Below are positions 27,475-36,794 of a stretch of 64,000 bases of DNA, piece by piece. The stretch is from Vibrio ruber DSM 16370 (GTDB taxonomy: Bacteria > Pseudomonadota > Gammaproteobacteria > Enterobacterales > Vibrionaceae). Below the pieces are notes generated by a model, which had not been told where the DNA came from, ran no database searches, and saw only the letters and a list, made by a program, of their open reading frames with translations. The stretch spans positions 62,001 to 126,000 of the forward strand of contig NZ_FULE01000014.1 of NCBI RefSeq assembly GCF_900163965.1. Direction: 5' to 3'. The position numbers and the translations under genes were made by a program. Position 1 is the stretch's first letter, and every line of letters starts with the position of its first letter.

Positions 27475-29208
27475 GTGAATATCCAAGCATTGATAAACGA
27501 TAAAGTATCTCAAGCACTTGAAGCCGCAGGCGCGCCTGCCGGCAGCCCAGCAGCTGTCCGCCAGTCCGCCAAGCCACAGTTTGGTGATTATCAAGCCAAT
27601 GGTGTGATGGGGGTTGCCAAAAAACTAGGGACGAACCCACGCGAATTTGCGCAAAAAGTACTCGATGTACTTGATCTGGAAGGAATTGCCAGCAAAACTG
27701 AAATTGCCGGGCCGGGATTCATCAACATATTCCTCAGTGAAACATTCTTGGCTCAGCAGGCTGAACAAGCGTTGGCTGATCCACGCCTTGGCGTCGCGCA
27801 GGAAACACCGCAAACCATCGTTGCTGATTACTCTGCCCCCAATGTCGCAAAAGAAATGCACGTCGGCCACCTCCGCTCAACAATTATCGGTGATGCAGTT
27901 GTTCGTACCCTTGAATTTTTGGGGCATAAAGTGATTCGGGCCAACCATATCGGCGACTGGGGAACTCAGTTTGGGATGTTGATTGCCAATCTGGAGCGCG
28001 TTCAGCAAAATGACGATACCCCGTCGATGGCACTCGCAGATCTGGAAGCATTCTACCGCGAATCAAAACAACGCTATGATCAAGACGAAACCTTTGCTGA
28101 AAAAGCCAGAAGCTACGTCGTAAAATTGCAGAGCGGTGATACCTTCTGCACTGAGATGTGGAAGAAGCTGGTCGATATCACCATGACTCAGAATCAGATC
28201 AACTATGACCGGCTCAATGTTTCTTTAACCCGTGATGATGTCATGGGAGAAAGCATGTATAACACCATGCTGCCGGAAGTCGTTGCCGATCTGAAAGCGC
28301 AAGGGTTAGCGCAAGAAGATGATGGCGCACAAGTCGTATTTCTTGACGAATACAAGAATAAAGACGGCGAACCGATGGGTGTCATCATTCAGAAACGTGA
28401 CGGTGGTTATCTCTATACGACAACTGATATCGCTTGTGCCAAGTACCGTTACGAACAATTGGGTGCAGACCGAGTTCTATATTTTATCGATTCACGTCAG
28501 CATCAGCATCTACAACAGGCATGGACCATTGTCCGGAAAGCAGGATATATCCCGGATAGTGTCTCACTTGAACATCATGCTTTCGGTATGATGCTGGGTA
28601 AAGATGGGCGACCATTTAAAACCCGGGCTGGTGGCACTGTCCGTCTGACCGACCTGCTGGATGAAGCAGAAGATCGCGCGATTCGGTTGATTGACAGTAA
28701 GAATCCGGAACTGGCTCAAGACGAAAAAACGAATATCGCCAAAACCGTCGCAATGGCTGCTGTCAAATATGCAGACTTATCGAAACACCGCACCACTGAC
28801 TACGTATTCGATTGGGATAACATGCTGGCTTTTGAAGGTAATACGGCACCTTACATGCAATATGCTTATACGCGAGTCGCTTCCATTTTCTCTAAAGCCG
28901 GTATCACAATGGACAACCTCAAAGGTGAGCTCCGGATTTGCGATGATAAAGAAAAACTGATGATCACCAAGCTACTACAGTTTGAAGAAACGATTCAATC
29001 TGTCGCTCGTGAAGGTCAGCCACACTTAATGTGTGCCTACCTGTTCGAATTAGCAGGCCAGTTCTCGAGCTTCTATGAGGCTTGCCCTATTTTATCGGCA
29101 GCCGATGAGGCGACACGAAACAGCCGCCTGAAACTCGCAGCGCTGACCGCAAAAACCATTCAGAAAGGGCTGAACCTGTTAGGGATTCAAACGCTCGAAC
29201 GGATGTAG
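27475..29208 (+). CDS. argS: Arginyl-tRNA synthetase
   Basis: A 577-residue class I aminoacyl-tRNA synthetase, the same length as E. coli ArgS. The HIGH-type motif appears as [20 protein letters not shown]. The N-terminal arginine-specific domain begins [10 protein letters not shown], and the C-terminal anticodon-binding domain ends LGIQTLERM. As in most ArgS, a canonical KMSKS is replaced ([14 protein letters not shown]). The start is GTG at 27475 with AAGGAT 6 nt upstream; a GTG five codons earlier is less likely. A strong terminator follows. Confidence 0.97.
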   Translation: MNIQALINDKVSQALEAAGAPAGSPAAVRQSAKPQFGDYQANGVMGVAKKLGTNPREFAQKVLDVLDLEGIASKTEIAGPGFINIFLSETFLAQQAEQALADPRLGVAQETPQTIVADYSAPNVAKEMHVGHLRSTIIGDAVVRTLEFLGHKVIRANHIGDWGTQFGMLIANLERVQQNDDTPSMALADLEAFYRESKQRYDQDETFAEKARSYVVKLQSGDTFCTEMWKKLVDITMTQNQINYDRLNVSLTRDDVMGESMYNTMLPEVVADLKAQGLAQEDDGAQVVFLDEYKNKDGEPMGVIIQKRDGGYLYTTTDIACAKYRYEQLGADRVLYFIDSRQHQHLQQAWTIVRKAGYIPDSVSLEHHAFGMMLGKDGRPFKTRAGGTVRLTDLLDEAEDRAIRLIDSKNPELAQDEKTNIAKTVAMAAVKYADLSKHRTTDYVFDWDNMLAFEGNTAPYMQYAYTRVASIFSKAGITMDNLKGELRICDDKEKLMITKLLQFEETIQSVAREGQPHLMCAYLFELAGQFSSFYEACPILSAADEATRNSRLKLAALTAKTIQKGLNLLGIQTLERM

Positions 29209-29230
29209 AATCATCTGAATCAGACAAAAA

Positions 29231-29257
29231 AAACCAGCCAAAATGCTGGTTTTTTTA
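29231..29257. terminator. Bidirectional terminator between argS and doxX
   Basis: Stem AAACCAGC / GCTGGTTT with a 6-nt loop, an A-run before and a T-run after. It serves argS on the plus strand and the DoxX gene on the minus strand, which converge here. Confidence 0.9.
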
Positions 29258-29278
29258 TAACAGCGTTGCTGTCTGGCA

Positions 29279-29698
29279 TTAATCAGGACGCATGGCATAC
29301 TTGCCCGAGCCGAGTAGTAAAATGGTGATTGATGCAAATAAATAGGTCGCGATATCTTCAACAGCCCAAGCACCATATTCATTCAGTGAGAAGAAATTAT
29401 CCCGGTGCATCAGCCCGATAACGACAATTGAGGTTCCTATCACGGCTGTGGCAGCAAAACGGGTAAACAGGCCCAAAACAATCATAATCGGGGCAATTAC
29501 TTCGCCCAGATAAACGGCGTAGGCAAAAAAGCCCGGCAAGCCGATATCAACGAACATCCCCTGAATAAATGCAGTGCCATCATATATTTTATGGATGCCG
29601 TGTAATAAAAACATTAAGCTGAAACTCACTCTGAGAATTAACTTTGCAGCGTCAGGATGGTTCATTCCTGCTTCAAACTTACGGATCAAACTATTCAT
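29279..29698 (-). CDS. DoxX family membrane protein
   Basis: A 139-residue integral membrane protein of the DoxX family with about four spans. LILRVSFSLMFLLHGIHKI is the typical first span, GLPGFFAYAVYLGEVIAPIMIVLG (in part) the second. The ending WAVEDIATYLFASITILLLGSG is also characteristic. The frame is open to 29797, but I start at 29698, where GGAGT is well placed; the extra N-terminus is not family-like. The function is not established: the family is linked to redox or quinone reactions in a few cases. It is a single-gene unit convergent with argS. Confidence 0.82.
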   Translation of the reverse strand: MNSLIRKFEAGMNHPDAAKLILRVSFSLMFLLHGIHKIYDGTAFIQGMFVDIGLPGFFAYAVYLGEVIAPIMIVLGLFTRFAATAVIGTSIVVIGLMHRDNFFSLNEYGAWAVEDIATYLFASITILLLGSGKYAMRPD

Positions 29699-29949
29699 TA
29701 GTGACTCCAAATCAACTGATTCTATATGTAGTATATCGGTAACAATTGAGATGACCTTGGTGTATTTTCCATCATCTTCATCAAAAAAATCGAACAAAAA
29801 TACTATCCTAAATCAAAGAATTAGAAATTTATTCCCTTCAGCGCTTCAGAAATCAATAAACGATTTCTCACCATCAACGAATTCAACGTATCCGTCATGA
29901 AGATGTGCTATTCTCAATCGGTTTCATTTTATCGCAGAGGCAAAATGCC

Positions 29950-30378
29950 ATGAGTTTCGAACTCCACCCTCAGTTACAGCAAGATACCACCCACCTCGGT
30001 GATTTCCCGCTTTGTCTGGTGTTGTTACATCGGGATCAAGCGGTACCATGGATTATTTTGGTTCCGAAACGTGCCGGAGTGAAAGAGTTCCACCACTTAC
30101 CGATGGTCGATCAACAACAGTTCCTCATTGAATCGCAATGGATCAGTCAGATTTTAGAATCTCAGTATCACCCCGATAAAATCAATCTCGGAGCACTGGG
30201 CAACATGGTTCCTCAGCTTCATTATCACCATATTGCAAGATTTACTGAGGATGAAGCATGGCCGGGCCCACTCTGGGGCAATACAGCAGGAATCCGCAGA
30301 AGTGATGCGGCACAGCAATATACAGCCAACGTGCTGAAAACAGCATTGGCTCAATCAGATATATTTACACCGGCTTAG
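29950..30378 (+). CDS. HIT domain protein
   Basis: A 142-residue protein of the histidine-triad superfamily, in the branch that includes small diadenosine-type hydrolases. The triad region reads MVPQLHYHHIARF, a variant of HxHxHxx in which the third position is Ile. PWIILVPKRAGVKEFHHL is the usual upstream strand. The start at 29950 has GAGG about 11 nt upstream; the frame runs to 29905 without one. Substrate unknown; nucleotide hydrolysis or transfer is inferred from the family. It converges with feoC with only 1 bp between stops. Confidence 0.85.
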   Translation: MSFELHPQLQQDTTHLGDFPLCLVLLHRDQAVPWIILVPKRAGVKEFHHLPMVDQQQFLIESQWISQILESQYHPDKINLGALGNMVPQLHYHHIARFTEDEAWPGPLWGNTAGIRRSDAAQQYTANVLKTALAQSDIFTPA

Positions 30379-30379
30379 C

Positions 30380-30610
30380 TCACAGGATCGCAGTCAGCGA
30401 CAGAGTCTCAGGCGGATTCACCGCATAGCGAATACGTCGGACTTCTCCACTGTTGCTGGTATCGACAAAACGGGAAATGAGCCCTTTTTTGACCCAGATG
30501 CCGAGCATGGCATCGACGCCATCTTCACTGATGCGAAAATGACGCGCTAATGTCGCACCGCTGGTCGTGCCATGCTGTTCCAGGTAACTTTTCAGCTCAT
30601 TCAGAATCAT
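30380..30610 (-). CDS. feoC: FeoC-like iron transport accessory protein
   Basis: A 76-residue winged-helix-type protein that ends the feoABC operon. MILNELKSYLEQHGTTSGAT and LARHFRISEDGVDAMLGIW fit FeoC. FeoC binds the cytosolic part of FeoB and can protect it from proteolysis. The cysteines that bind an Fe-S cluster in E. coli and Klebsiella FeoC are absent here, as in other vibrios. It overlaps feoB by 4 nt, so the two are coupled. Confidence 0.88.
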   Translation of the reverse strand: MILNELKSYLEQHGTTSGATLARHFRISEDGVDAMLGIWVKKGLISRFVDTSNSGEVRRIRYAVNPPETLSLTAIL

Positions 30611-32892
30611 ACGGCTTGACGCTCAAACTTTTTAATCACATCACCTTGGTGCTTCAGCAAACGATATAATCCCCATCCCCCGAGCACAATCAATGTCATC
30701 CACAACATACTTTGCAGCGGATGTTGCATAATATTCATCGCTTGGTAGAAAAATGTTGCCGTACAGTAAGCCAATCCAAAGGTCCAGACTGCAATGAACC
30801 GGGCATACCGGGCACCGAACTCTCTGACATAAGCCCCCATTGCCGCGACACAAGGCGTATAGAGCAAAATAAAAATCAGGTATGCAAACGCTGCGGAATG
30901 ACTTTGAAAATAATATTGCAGATTGCTGTATATCGATGAATCCACATCCTGTGCTTCAGCGGCCAATTGAGCATCAGATAAATCCCCGACTTCAATCCCC
31001 AAAGGATCAGAAAAGCTCAATGAGATTAGGTTATCAGGAATCGTTTGCAGCGCCTCTTTCAAGCTCGCCAGCAGGTCAAAATCATGTGCCTCATCAGGCT
31101 GAGAGGAATAGAGATTATTCAGCGTACCAACGACGGCTTCTTTGGCAAAAATACCGGTCACGATCCCGACAGTTGCCGGCCAGTTTTCTTGCTGTATACC
31201 GATTGGTGCAAACAGCGGAGTGACACGTTGTGACACTTTCGACAACACCGATGTATCACTGTTTTCGTGTCCGAAACTACCATCTGTTCCGATCGAGTTT
31301 AAAAAACTCAGAACGGTCACTACCACTACGATAGTTTTCCCGGCACCTAATACAAACCGTTTCAGTTTCTGCCATGTTTTAATCAGAATATTTTGTAGTG
31401 TCGGTAATTCATAGTCCGGTATTTCCATCACCATACTTTCGCTACTGCCGGGATAGATCGTGTGCCGTAAAACCATGCCAGTGAATACCGCAGCGACAAT
31501 CCCCAACAAGTAGAGCGAAAAGACAACGTTCTGGCCACTATGCGGGAAAAAAGCCGCAGCCAGCAACGCATAAACCGGTAACCGGGCTCCACAAGACATA
31601 AAAGGTGCCATGGCAGCGGATAAGCGTCTTTCTCTTTCCTGATCCAAAGTTCGCGTCGCCATAATGGAAGGTACATTACAACCAAATCCCAGAATAAGCG
31701 GCACGAAGGCTTTACCCGGCAGACCGATTTTCTGCATGACTTTATCGAGCACGAACGCAGCCCGGGCCATATACCCGGAGCTTTCCAGCACCGCTAAAAA
31801 CAGATAGAGGCAGGCAATCACCGGAATAAAGGTTGCGACAGTTTGAATCCCGCCACCTAATCCGTCAGCTAACAGTGTGACCAACCACACCGGCAGATGT
31901 TGATCCAATAAAGCATGACCACCATCAACCAGCAACGCACCCACAGAAATATCAAAGAAATCGATAAAAGCACTCCCGATATTAATCGAGAACATAAACA
32001 TCAGGTACATCACCAGAAAGAAGAACGGAATACCAACCCACTTATGGAGAACCACCTGATCCAGACGCTTGGTAAAACGATGTCCCAAGACACCTTGCTC
32101 ACGACGAACATCCTGACATTGTTCATGTAACCATGTGTATTTGATGTTGGCGACGTGCAAATCAATATCCAGCAGACTGTTCAGTTGCAAATCATTCAAT
32201 TGTCGTCGCGCTGAATCCGATAAAAACTGGGTGATAAGGCTGTCACCACCCAGCGCACGAATCGCTAACGCCCGTGAAGAAACTGTTTGTGATTTGTCCG
32301 TTTGCGATGAAAACAATGGCGTGACGGCCTCAATCATCGCCTCAAATGAATCGCCATAGTCCAGCTGTAATGCGTTGAGAGCAATACCTTGTAACAAGGT
32401 TTTATCGAGACTCTCTTTCAACTGCAGCACCTGAGAACGATTATTGGCAGAAATCGGATAAACCGGACATCCCAACAGTTGCGCCAATCGCTTCACATCA
32501 ATCGAACGACGCTCTCTTTTGAGTACATCCATTTTATTAAGCACCACGATCATCGGGCGCCCGAGTTCACGCAACTGTAGGGTCATGTATAAACTGCGCT
32601 CAAGGCAGGTCACATCAACAACATTCAGAATTAAATCGGCCGGATGTGACAACACCGCTCGCGATGCGATCGATTCATCAATACTGTGGCTGTCATTGCC
32701 ACTATCTAACGCATAAATACCCGGTAAATCAGTGAGCGCAAATTCATTCCCGGAATAGCTATATCTACCCGTTTTTTTCTCAACCGTGACCCCCGCCCAG
32801 TTTCCCACCTGTTGACGTGCACCGGTTAAACCATTAAATAAGGTTGTTTTGCCGCTGTTTGGATTACCGACCGTTAAGATATTGTATTTCAT
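30607..32892 (-). CDS. feoB: Ferrous iron transporter FeoB
   Basis: A 761-residue inner-membrane Fe(II) importer with an N-terminal G-protein domain. G1 is VGNPNSGKTTLFNGLTG (residues 7-23), switch I carries QQVGNWAGVTVEKK, G3 is TDLPGIYAL, and G4 is VLNKMD. The membrane half carries the two conserved gate segments with cysteines, LILGFGCNVPSIMATRTL and FMSCGARLPVYALLAAAFF. It overlaps both feoA and feoC by 4 nt, forming a tight operon. Length is normal. Confidence 0.97.
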   Translation of the reverse strand: MKYNILTVGNPNSGKTTLFNGLTGARQQVGNWAGVTVEKKTGRYSYSGNEFALTDLPGIYALDSGNDSHSIDESIASRAVLSHPADLILNVVDVTCLERSLYMTLQLRELGRPMIVVLNKMDVLKRERRSIDVKRLAQLLGCPVYPISANNRSQVLQLKESLDKTLLQGIALNALQLDYGDSFEAMIEAVTPLFSSQTDKSQTVSSRALAIRALGGDSLITQFLSDSARRQLNDLQLNSLLDIDLHVANIKYTWLHEQCQDVRREQGVLGHRFTKRLDQVVLHKWVGIPFFFLVMYLMFMFSINIGSAFIDFFDISVGALLVDGGHALLDQHLPVWLVTLLADGLGGGIQTVATFIPVIACLYLFLAVLESSGYMARAAFVLDKVMQKIGLPGKAFVPLILGFGCNVPSIMATRTLDQERERRLSAAMAPFMSCGARLPVYALLAAAFFPHSGQNVVFSLYLLGIVAAVFTGMVLRHTIYPGSSESMVMEIPDYELPTLQNILIKTWQKLKRFVLGAGKTIVVVVTVLSFLNSIGTDGSFGHENSDTSVLSKVSQRVTPLFAPIGIQQENWPATVGIVTGIFAKEAVVGTLNNLYSSQPDEAHDFDLLASLKEALQTIPDNLISLSFSDPLGIEVGDLSDAQLAAEAQDVDSSIYSNLQYYFQSHSAAFAYLIFILLYTPCVAAMGAYVREFGARYARFIAVWTFGLAYCTATFFYQAMNIMQHPLQSMLWMTLIVLGGWGLYRLLKHQGDVIKKFERQAV

Positions 32893-33119
32893 CCGATAAT
32901 CTCCACTTCAATTGCCGCCGCAATTTTTTCTCTGATTGCCAGAGAAACACCACGCACTTCAACCTGAAGCGGGTCACCCATCGGGGCTTTACGAATTAAA
33001 AGGACAGGCGTTTCTGGCAAGATCCCCATGATCATTAACCGCTTCCGCACTTCGGCAGAGAGTTGACGGAAGCCTAAAATCGATGCACGTTGACCGGGGT
33101 TTAACTGAGATAGATTCAT
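32889..33119 (-). CDS. feoA: FeoA, SH3-like ferrous transport protein
   Basis: A 76-residue SH3-like protein that supports FeoB-mediated Fe(II) uptake. The sequence runs LNPGQRASILGF, LMIMGILPETPVLLIRKAP, MGDPLQVEVRGVSLAIR, all typical. It is the first gene of feoABC. The upstream 95 bp hold a predicted FNR site, a TATACT -10 and a Fur-box-like palindrome in good geometry. Confidence 0.95.
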   Translation of the reverse strand: MNLSQLNPGQRASILGFRQLSAEVRKRLMIMGILPETPVLLIRKAPMGDPLQVEVRGVSLAIREKIAAAIEVEIIG

Positions 33120-33143
33120 GGTTAATTCTTACTGGTATGATGT

Positions 33144-33213
33144 ATGAGAAGCATTCTCGTTATCAGGTTTCAGTATACGCGCAAATTACGGGAAGATTAT
33201 TGAGAAGGATCAA
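33144..33213 (-). promoter_or_regulatory. Predicted feo promoter with FNR and Fur sites
   Basis: On the minus strand, TTGATCCTTCTCAA (33213-33200) matches the FNR consensus at 9 of 10 positions. A TATACT -10 lies at 33177-33172. The predicted start near 33165 puts the FNR site centre at -41.5, the class II activator position. Just downstream, the sequence GAGAATGCTTCTCAT within 33144-33163 resembles a Fur box over the start region. Anaerobic activation and iron repression of feo are known in enterics; here they are inferred. Confidence 0.7.
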
Positions 33214-33264
33214 AAGTGAATGTACTTCGAAATATTCTGAAGTCTGGTGATGGCGGCTTTTACT

Positions 33265-33290
33265 CGTGGTATAGCGAGCGCTATACCACG
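33265..33290. repeat. Perfect 12-bp inverted repeat between znuA and the feo promoter
   Basis: Arms CGTGGTATAGCG and CGCTATACCACG with a 2-nt AG spacer, 13 bp beyond the znuA stop. No T-run follows on either strand. It may end znuA transcription or be a protein-binding palindrome. Confidence 0.6.
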
Positions 33291-33302
33291 TCATTGATTC
33301 AA

Positions 33303-34190
33303 TTATTGCTGCATTTTAAAACAATTGGTATAGCTCTGACTCAAGGCGGTTAAAAAGTGGAAATAACTCCCTTTTGCCAGTGGAATATCGGTTGCTAACG
33401 GATCAAGCACTCCCACTTTAGCCGATGTTCCCCGAGTCACACTGGTAATAACCGATGGTAGAAACTGCGGCTCGGAAAAAATACAGACGTTAGGCTGCTC
33501 TTTGAGTTTGGTCCGAATCTCAATCAGGGTCTTCGCCCCCGGTTTCCGCTCCGGACTGACGGTAAAATGACCGATATTATTTAAATGATAATGAGCTTCA
33601 AAATACTCATATGCATCATGAAAAACGTAATAGGGATAGTTGTGGTATCCGGCGAATCGCGCCTGAATCTGGCCGTCTGTTTTGGTCAACTGCGTTAAAA
33701 AATCAGTCAGATTTTGCTGATACTGTTGAGCATGATCCGGATCCTGTTGAATCAGACGCGCAGCAATCTCTTTCGCAACGCCACGAACCTGCTCGACACC
33801 CAGCCAGAAATGAGGGTTGATATTCCCATGATGATGATGTCCATCGTCATGATGAGATGCGGAAAAATGTCTGAACGGCACGCCTTTAATGTGACTAATC
33901 ACCAACTGATTGGTTTGATGAGATAACACTTTTGATAAAAAAGGCTCCAGCCCTTCACCAAACCAGATAACCAGATCCGCTTGCTTGATCCGCTTTACAT
34001 CCGAAGGACGAAGTGCATAATCGTGCGGTGATGTATTCGGTGCAAGTAACACATCCGGTTGACTGACACCAGCCATCAATTCGTAACTAATCATTTGAAT
34101 CGGTTTAATACTGGTTAATACATCAAGTGCCCACGTCGGGACTGACAGACTTAACAGAAATGTGAATGTTGTGAGACGAAAGAACTTCAT
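33303..34190 (-). CDS. znuA: Zinc ABC transporter periplasmic binding protein ZnuA
   Basis: A 295-residue cluster A-I binding protein with a cleavable signal peptide (FFRLTTFTFLLSLSVPTWA, residues about 3-21). It has a histidine-rich loop (HHDDGHHHHGN) and metal-ligand regions NTSPHDYALRPSD, NPHFWLG and FHDAYEYFEAHY. It captures Zn(II) in the periplasm for ZnuBC. The ATG at 34190 is chosen because the signal peptide starts there; a TTG five codons earlier is in frame. It is divergent from znuCB across an 81-bp gap with a Zur box. Confidence 0.95.
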   Translation of the reverse strand: MKFFRLTTFTFLLSLSVPTWALDVLTSIKPIQMISYELMAGVSQPDVLLAPNTSPHDYALRPSDVKRIKQADLVIWFGEGLEPFLSKVLSHQTNQLVISHIKGVPFRHFSASHHDDGHHHHGNINPHFWLGVEQVRGVAKEIAARLIQQDPDHAQQYQQNLTDFLTQLTKTDGQIQARFAGYHNYPYYVFHDAYEYFEAHYHLNNIGHFTVSPERKPGAKTLIEIRTKLKEQPNVCIFSEPQFLPSVITSVTRGTSAKVGVLDPLATDIPLAKGSYFHFLTALSQSYTNCFKMQQ

Positions 34191-34228
34191 GAAATTTATA
34201 TCCAACTTAATAGCTTCAATTTATCATA

Positions 34229-34247
34229 AATGTTATATTATAACATT
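34229..34247. promoter_or_regulatory. Zur box between znuA and znuCB
   Basis: AATGTTATATTATAACATT is a perfect 9-1-9 palindrome matching the gammaproteobacterial Zur consensus. Placed centrally between divergent znuA and znuC, it should repress both in zinc-replete cells. Confidence 0.88.
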
Positions 34248-34271
34248 ACTATTTTGTAAACGAGTTATTTC

Positions 34272-35060
34272 ATGTCAACACTGATCGAACTACAAGATGT
34301 TTGCGTAGCATTCAACCAGAAAAACGTGTTAGACCATATCAGCCTTCGTGTTGAACAAGGTAAAATAATCACCCTCATCGGCCCGAATGGTGCGGGGAAA
34401 TCGACACTGGTAAAAGTCTTGTTAGGACTACAACCCATTCAATCGGGGCAAATGACACGCTCTCCCCGACTCAAAATTGGTTATGTGCCACAAAAACTTC
34501 GCCTGAATGAGACATTACCACTGACTGTACAGCGTTTTTTGAAACTCGCCGGACGCTACAGCCGGCAAGAGTTAAGTGATGCCCTGAACCTTGTGGGAGC
34601 TTCTCATCTCACCCATAGCAGTATGCACCATTTGTCTGGTGGAGAGACACAGCGTGTTTTACTGGGTCGGGCATTACTCCAACGCCCGGATATTTTGGTA
34701 CTTGATGAGCCAACCCAAGGTGTTGATGTTCAGGGACAAATTGATCTGTACGAATTGATCCAAACTCTGAGACAACGCTTCGGCTGCGCTGTTTTTATGG
34801 TATCTCATGACCTCCATTTAGTCATGGCACAAACAGACCATGTCATCTGTCTTCAGCACCATATCTGCTGTCATGGTGCCCCCGCAGATATAACCCGGCA
34901 TCCAAATTATATTGCGTTGTTTGGTCAGTCACGTCATGAAGAATCCCTAGCGTTTTATCATCACCAGCATCAACATCATCATGATCTCGCCGGACAGCCG
35001 GTCTCTGGTGATGCAACTCAATGTAACCACCACACTCACGGACATCACCACCATGGTTGA
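34272..35060 (+). CDS. znuC: Zinc ABC transporter ATPase ZnuC
   Basis: A 262-residue ABC ATPase. Walker A is GPNGAGKSTLVKVLLG (residues about 37-52), the signature is HLSGGETQRVLLGRALL, Walker B is ILVLDEPTQGVD, and the switch histidine is in MVSHDLH. After the ATPase core the last 35 residues hold 13 histidines in two clusters, an extension beyond the usual ATPase fold. It may buffer or sense zinc. The last 8 nt overlap the znuB start, so translation is coupled. Confidence 0.95.
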   Translation: MSTLIELQDVCVAFNQKNVLDHISLRVEQGKIITLIGPNGAGKSTLVKVLLGLQPIQSGQMTRSPRLKIGYVPQKLRLNETLPLTVQRFLKLAGRYSRQELSDALNLVGASHLTHSSMHHLSGGETQRVLLGRALLQRPDILVLDEPTQGVDVQGQIDLYELIQTLRQRFGCAVFMVSHDLHLVMAQTDHVICLQHHICCHGAPADITRHPNYIALFGQSRHEESLAFYHHQHQHHHDLAGQPVSGDATQCNHHTHGHHHHG

Positions 35061-35838
35061 GATTATACTTCCTGCGATACTTGCAGGGATCGGGATAGCA
35101 CTGATTGCAGGGCCGCTCGGCTCTTTTGTCGTCTGGCGAAAAATGGCTTATTTCGGTGATACACTGGCCCACGCGTCGTTGATGGGTTTAGCGTTTGGCT
35201 TTTTGCTTGATATCAATCTTAACCTCGCACTTTTAGTCTGTTGTTTAGCGATTGCAACAATTTTGGTTGTACTGCAAAGACAGAAATTTATTGCGACAGA
35301 TACTTTGTTAGGAATCCTCGCACACAGCTCACTGTCGGTCGGCCTGATTGCGGTGAGTTTTCTTAACGATGTCCGCATCGATCTGATGAGTTATCTGTTT
35401 GGTGATCTACTTGCTGTCACACCCGATGATTTATATTTCATCTGGGGCGGTGTCGTGGTGATTGCTATTTTATTGTCTTTTATCTGGCAGCCACTGCTCT
35501 CTGCAACGGTGAATGAAGAACTCGCTTCCGTAGAAGGAACGAATACTGATTTGATGCAACTTCTATTGATGCTGATGGTCGGCCTTGTGATAGCCGTTGG
35601 TATGAAATTTGTTGGTGCGCTGATTATTACTTCGTTATTAATTATTCCGGCAGCCGGTGCCAGACGTTTATCAACAACTCCGGAACAGATGGCGATGATA
35701 GCATCCGCAATTGGGATGATCGCGGTTCTGAGCGGGCTTTATCTCTCTTGGGAATTTGACACACCAGCAGGCCCGTCAGTGGTCATCTCAGCCAGTTGCC
35801 TGTTTGTTTTAAGTCACTTGTTCAAAAATAAAGCTTAA
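35053..35838 (+). CDS. znuB: Zinc ABC transporter permease ZnuB
   Basis: A 261-residue membrane permease of the metal ABC-3 family with about seven to eight spans. VEIILPAILAGIGIALIAGP starts the first span, followed by LGSFVVWRKMAYFGDTLAHASLMG (quoted in part), the family signature. The start at 35053 overlaps the znuC stop (ATGGTTGA); the open frame reaches back to 34981 but its first 24 residues read the znuC His-tail DNA in another frame. A strong terminator follows. Confidence 0.95.
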   Translation: MVEIILPAILAGIGIALIAGPLGSFVVWRKMAYFGDTLAHASLMGLAFGFLLDINLNLALLVCCLAIATILVVLQRQKFIATDTLLGILAHSSLSVGLIAVSFLNDVRIDLMSYLFGDLLAVTPDDLYFIWGGVVVIAILLSFIWQPLLSATVNEELASVEGTNTDLMQLLLMLMVGLVIAVGMKFVGALIITSLLIIPAAGARRLSTTPEQMAMIASAIGMIAVLSGLYLSWEFDTPAGPSVVISASCLFVLSHLFKNKA

Positions 35839-35840
35839 AA

Positions 35841-35870
35841 AAATCCCCCTCAATCTTTTGAGGGGGATTT
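35841..35870. terminator. Bidirectional terminator between znuB and sucD
   Basis: A 13-bp stem (AAATCCCCCTCAA / TTGAGGGGGATTT) with a TCTT loop, an A-run on its left and Ts on its right. It serves znuB and, on the other strand, the sdh-suc operon. Confidence 0.92.
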
Positions 35871-35921
35871 TCATTCATTGATACTTGCGCGATTCATGAC
35901 TTTGAATCACACGTTCACTGA

Positions 35922-36794
35922 TTACCAGCCAGTCACATCTCTTAAAGCCTGACCGATATTAGCAAGACTTTTCACGGTTTTTACGCCTGCAGCTTCAAGC
36001 GCAGCGAATTTCTCATCCGCTGTACCTTTACCGCCAGAGATAATCGCACCGGCATGCCCCATCCGTTTACCCGGAGGTGCCGTCACACCCGCAATATAAG
36101 AAACAACCGGTTTCGTCACATGATCTTTAATGAAAGCAGCCGCTTCTTCTTCAGCCGTACCACCGATTTCACCAATCATGACAATCGCTTCGGTCTCAGG
36201 GTCATCTTGGAACAATTTCAGAATATCGATAAAGTTAGATCCTGGAATCGGATCACCGCCGATTCCGACGCACGTAGACTGACCGAATCCTTCATCTGTG
36301 GTTTGTTTCACTGCTTCATAAGTCAATGTACCGGAGCGAGAAACAATACCGACTTTACCTTTCTTATGGATATGACCGGGCATAATACCAATCTTGCACT
36401 CATCCGGTGTAATCACTCCCGGACAGTTCGGACCAATCATACGAACACCCGCTTCATCCAAACGGACTTTAACATCCAGCAGATCAAGCGTCGGGATCCC
36501 TTCGGTGATGGTCACAATCAGTTTGATACCGGCATCAATCGCTTCCAGAATGGCATCTTTACAGAAAGGGGCCGGAACATAGATAACGGACGCAGTCGCA
36601 CCGGTGGCTTCAACCGCTTCACGCACGGTATTGAAAACAGGGAGTCCCAAATGTGTCTGACCACCTTTACCCGGTGATACACCACCGACCATCTGAGTCC
36701 CGTATGCAATTGCTTGCTCTGAGTGGAAAGTACCTTGTCCGCCAGTGAATCCCTGACAGATCACTTTGGTCTCTTTATTGATCAATACAGACAT
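35922..36794 (-). CDS. sucD: Succinyl-CoA synthetase alpha subunit
   Basis: A 290-residue subunit that binds CoA and carries the phospho-histidine. The N-terminus reads [20 protein letters not shown] (CoA-binding Rossmann part). The active histidine lies in [13 protein letters not shown] (about residue 246). SucCD converts succinyl-CoA to succinate with ATP formation. The start overlaps the sucC stop by 1 nt (TAATG), so synthesis of the two subunits is coupled. It is the last gene of the sdh-suc block. Confidence 0.97.
   Translation of the reverse strand: MSVLINKETKVICQGFTGGQGTFHSEQAIAYGTQMVGGVSPGKGGQTHLGLPVFNTVREAVEATGATASVIYVPAPFCKDAILEAIDAGIKLIVTITEGIPTLDLLDVKVRLDEAGVRMIGPNCPGVITPDECKIGIMPGHIHKKGKVGIVSRSGTLTYEAVKQTTDEGFGQSTCVGIGGDPIPGSNFIDILKLFQDDPETEAIVMIGEIGGTAEEEAAAFIKDHVTKPVVSYIAGVTAPPGKRMGHAGAIISGGKGTADEKFAALEAAGVKTVKSLANIGQALRDVTGW

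Noticed and set aside
36054..36677. 207-codon plus-strand frame
   Set aside because: Entirely antisense to sucD, and its composition (many His, Arg, Thr, Asn) is typical of a shadow frame.
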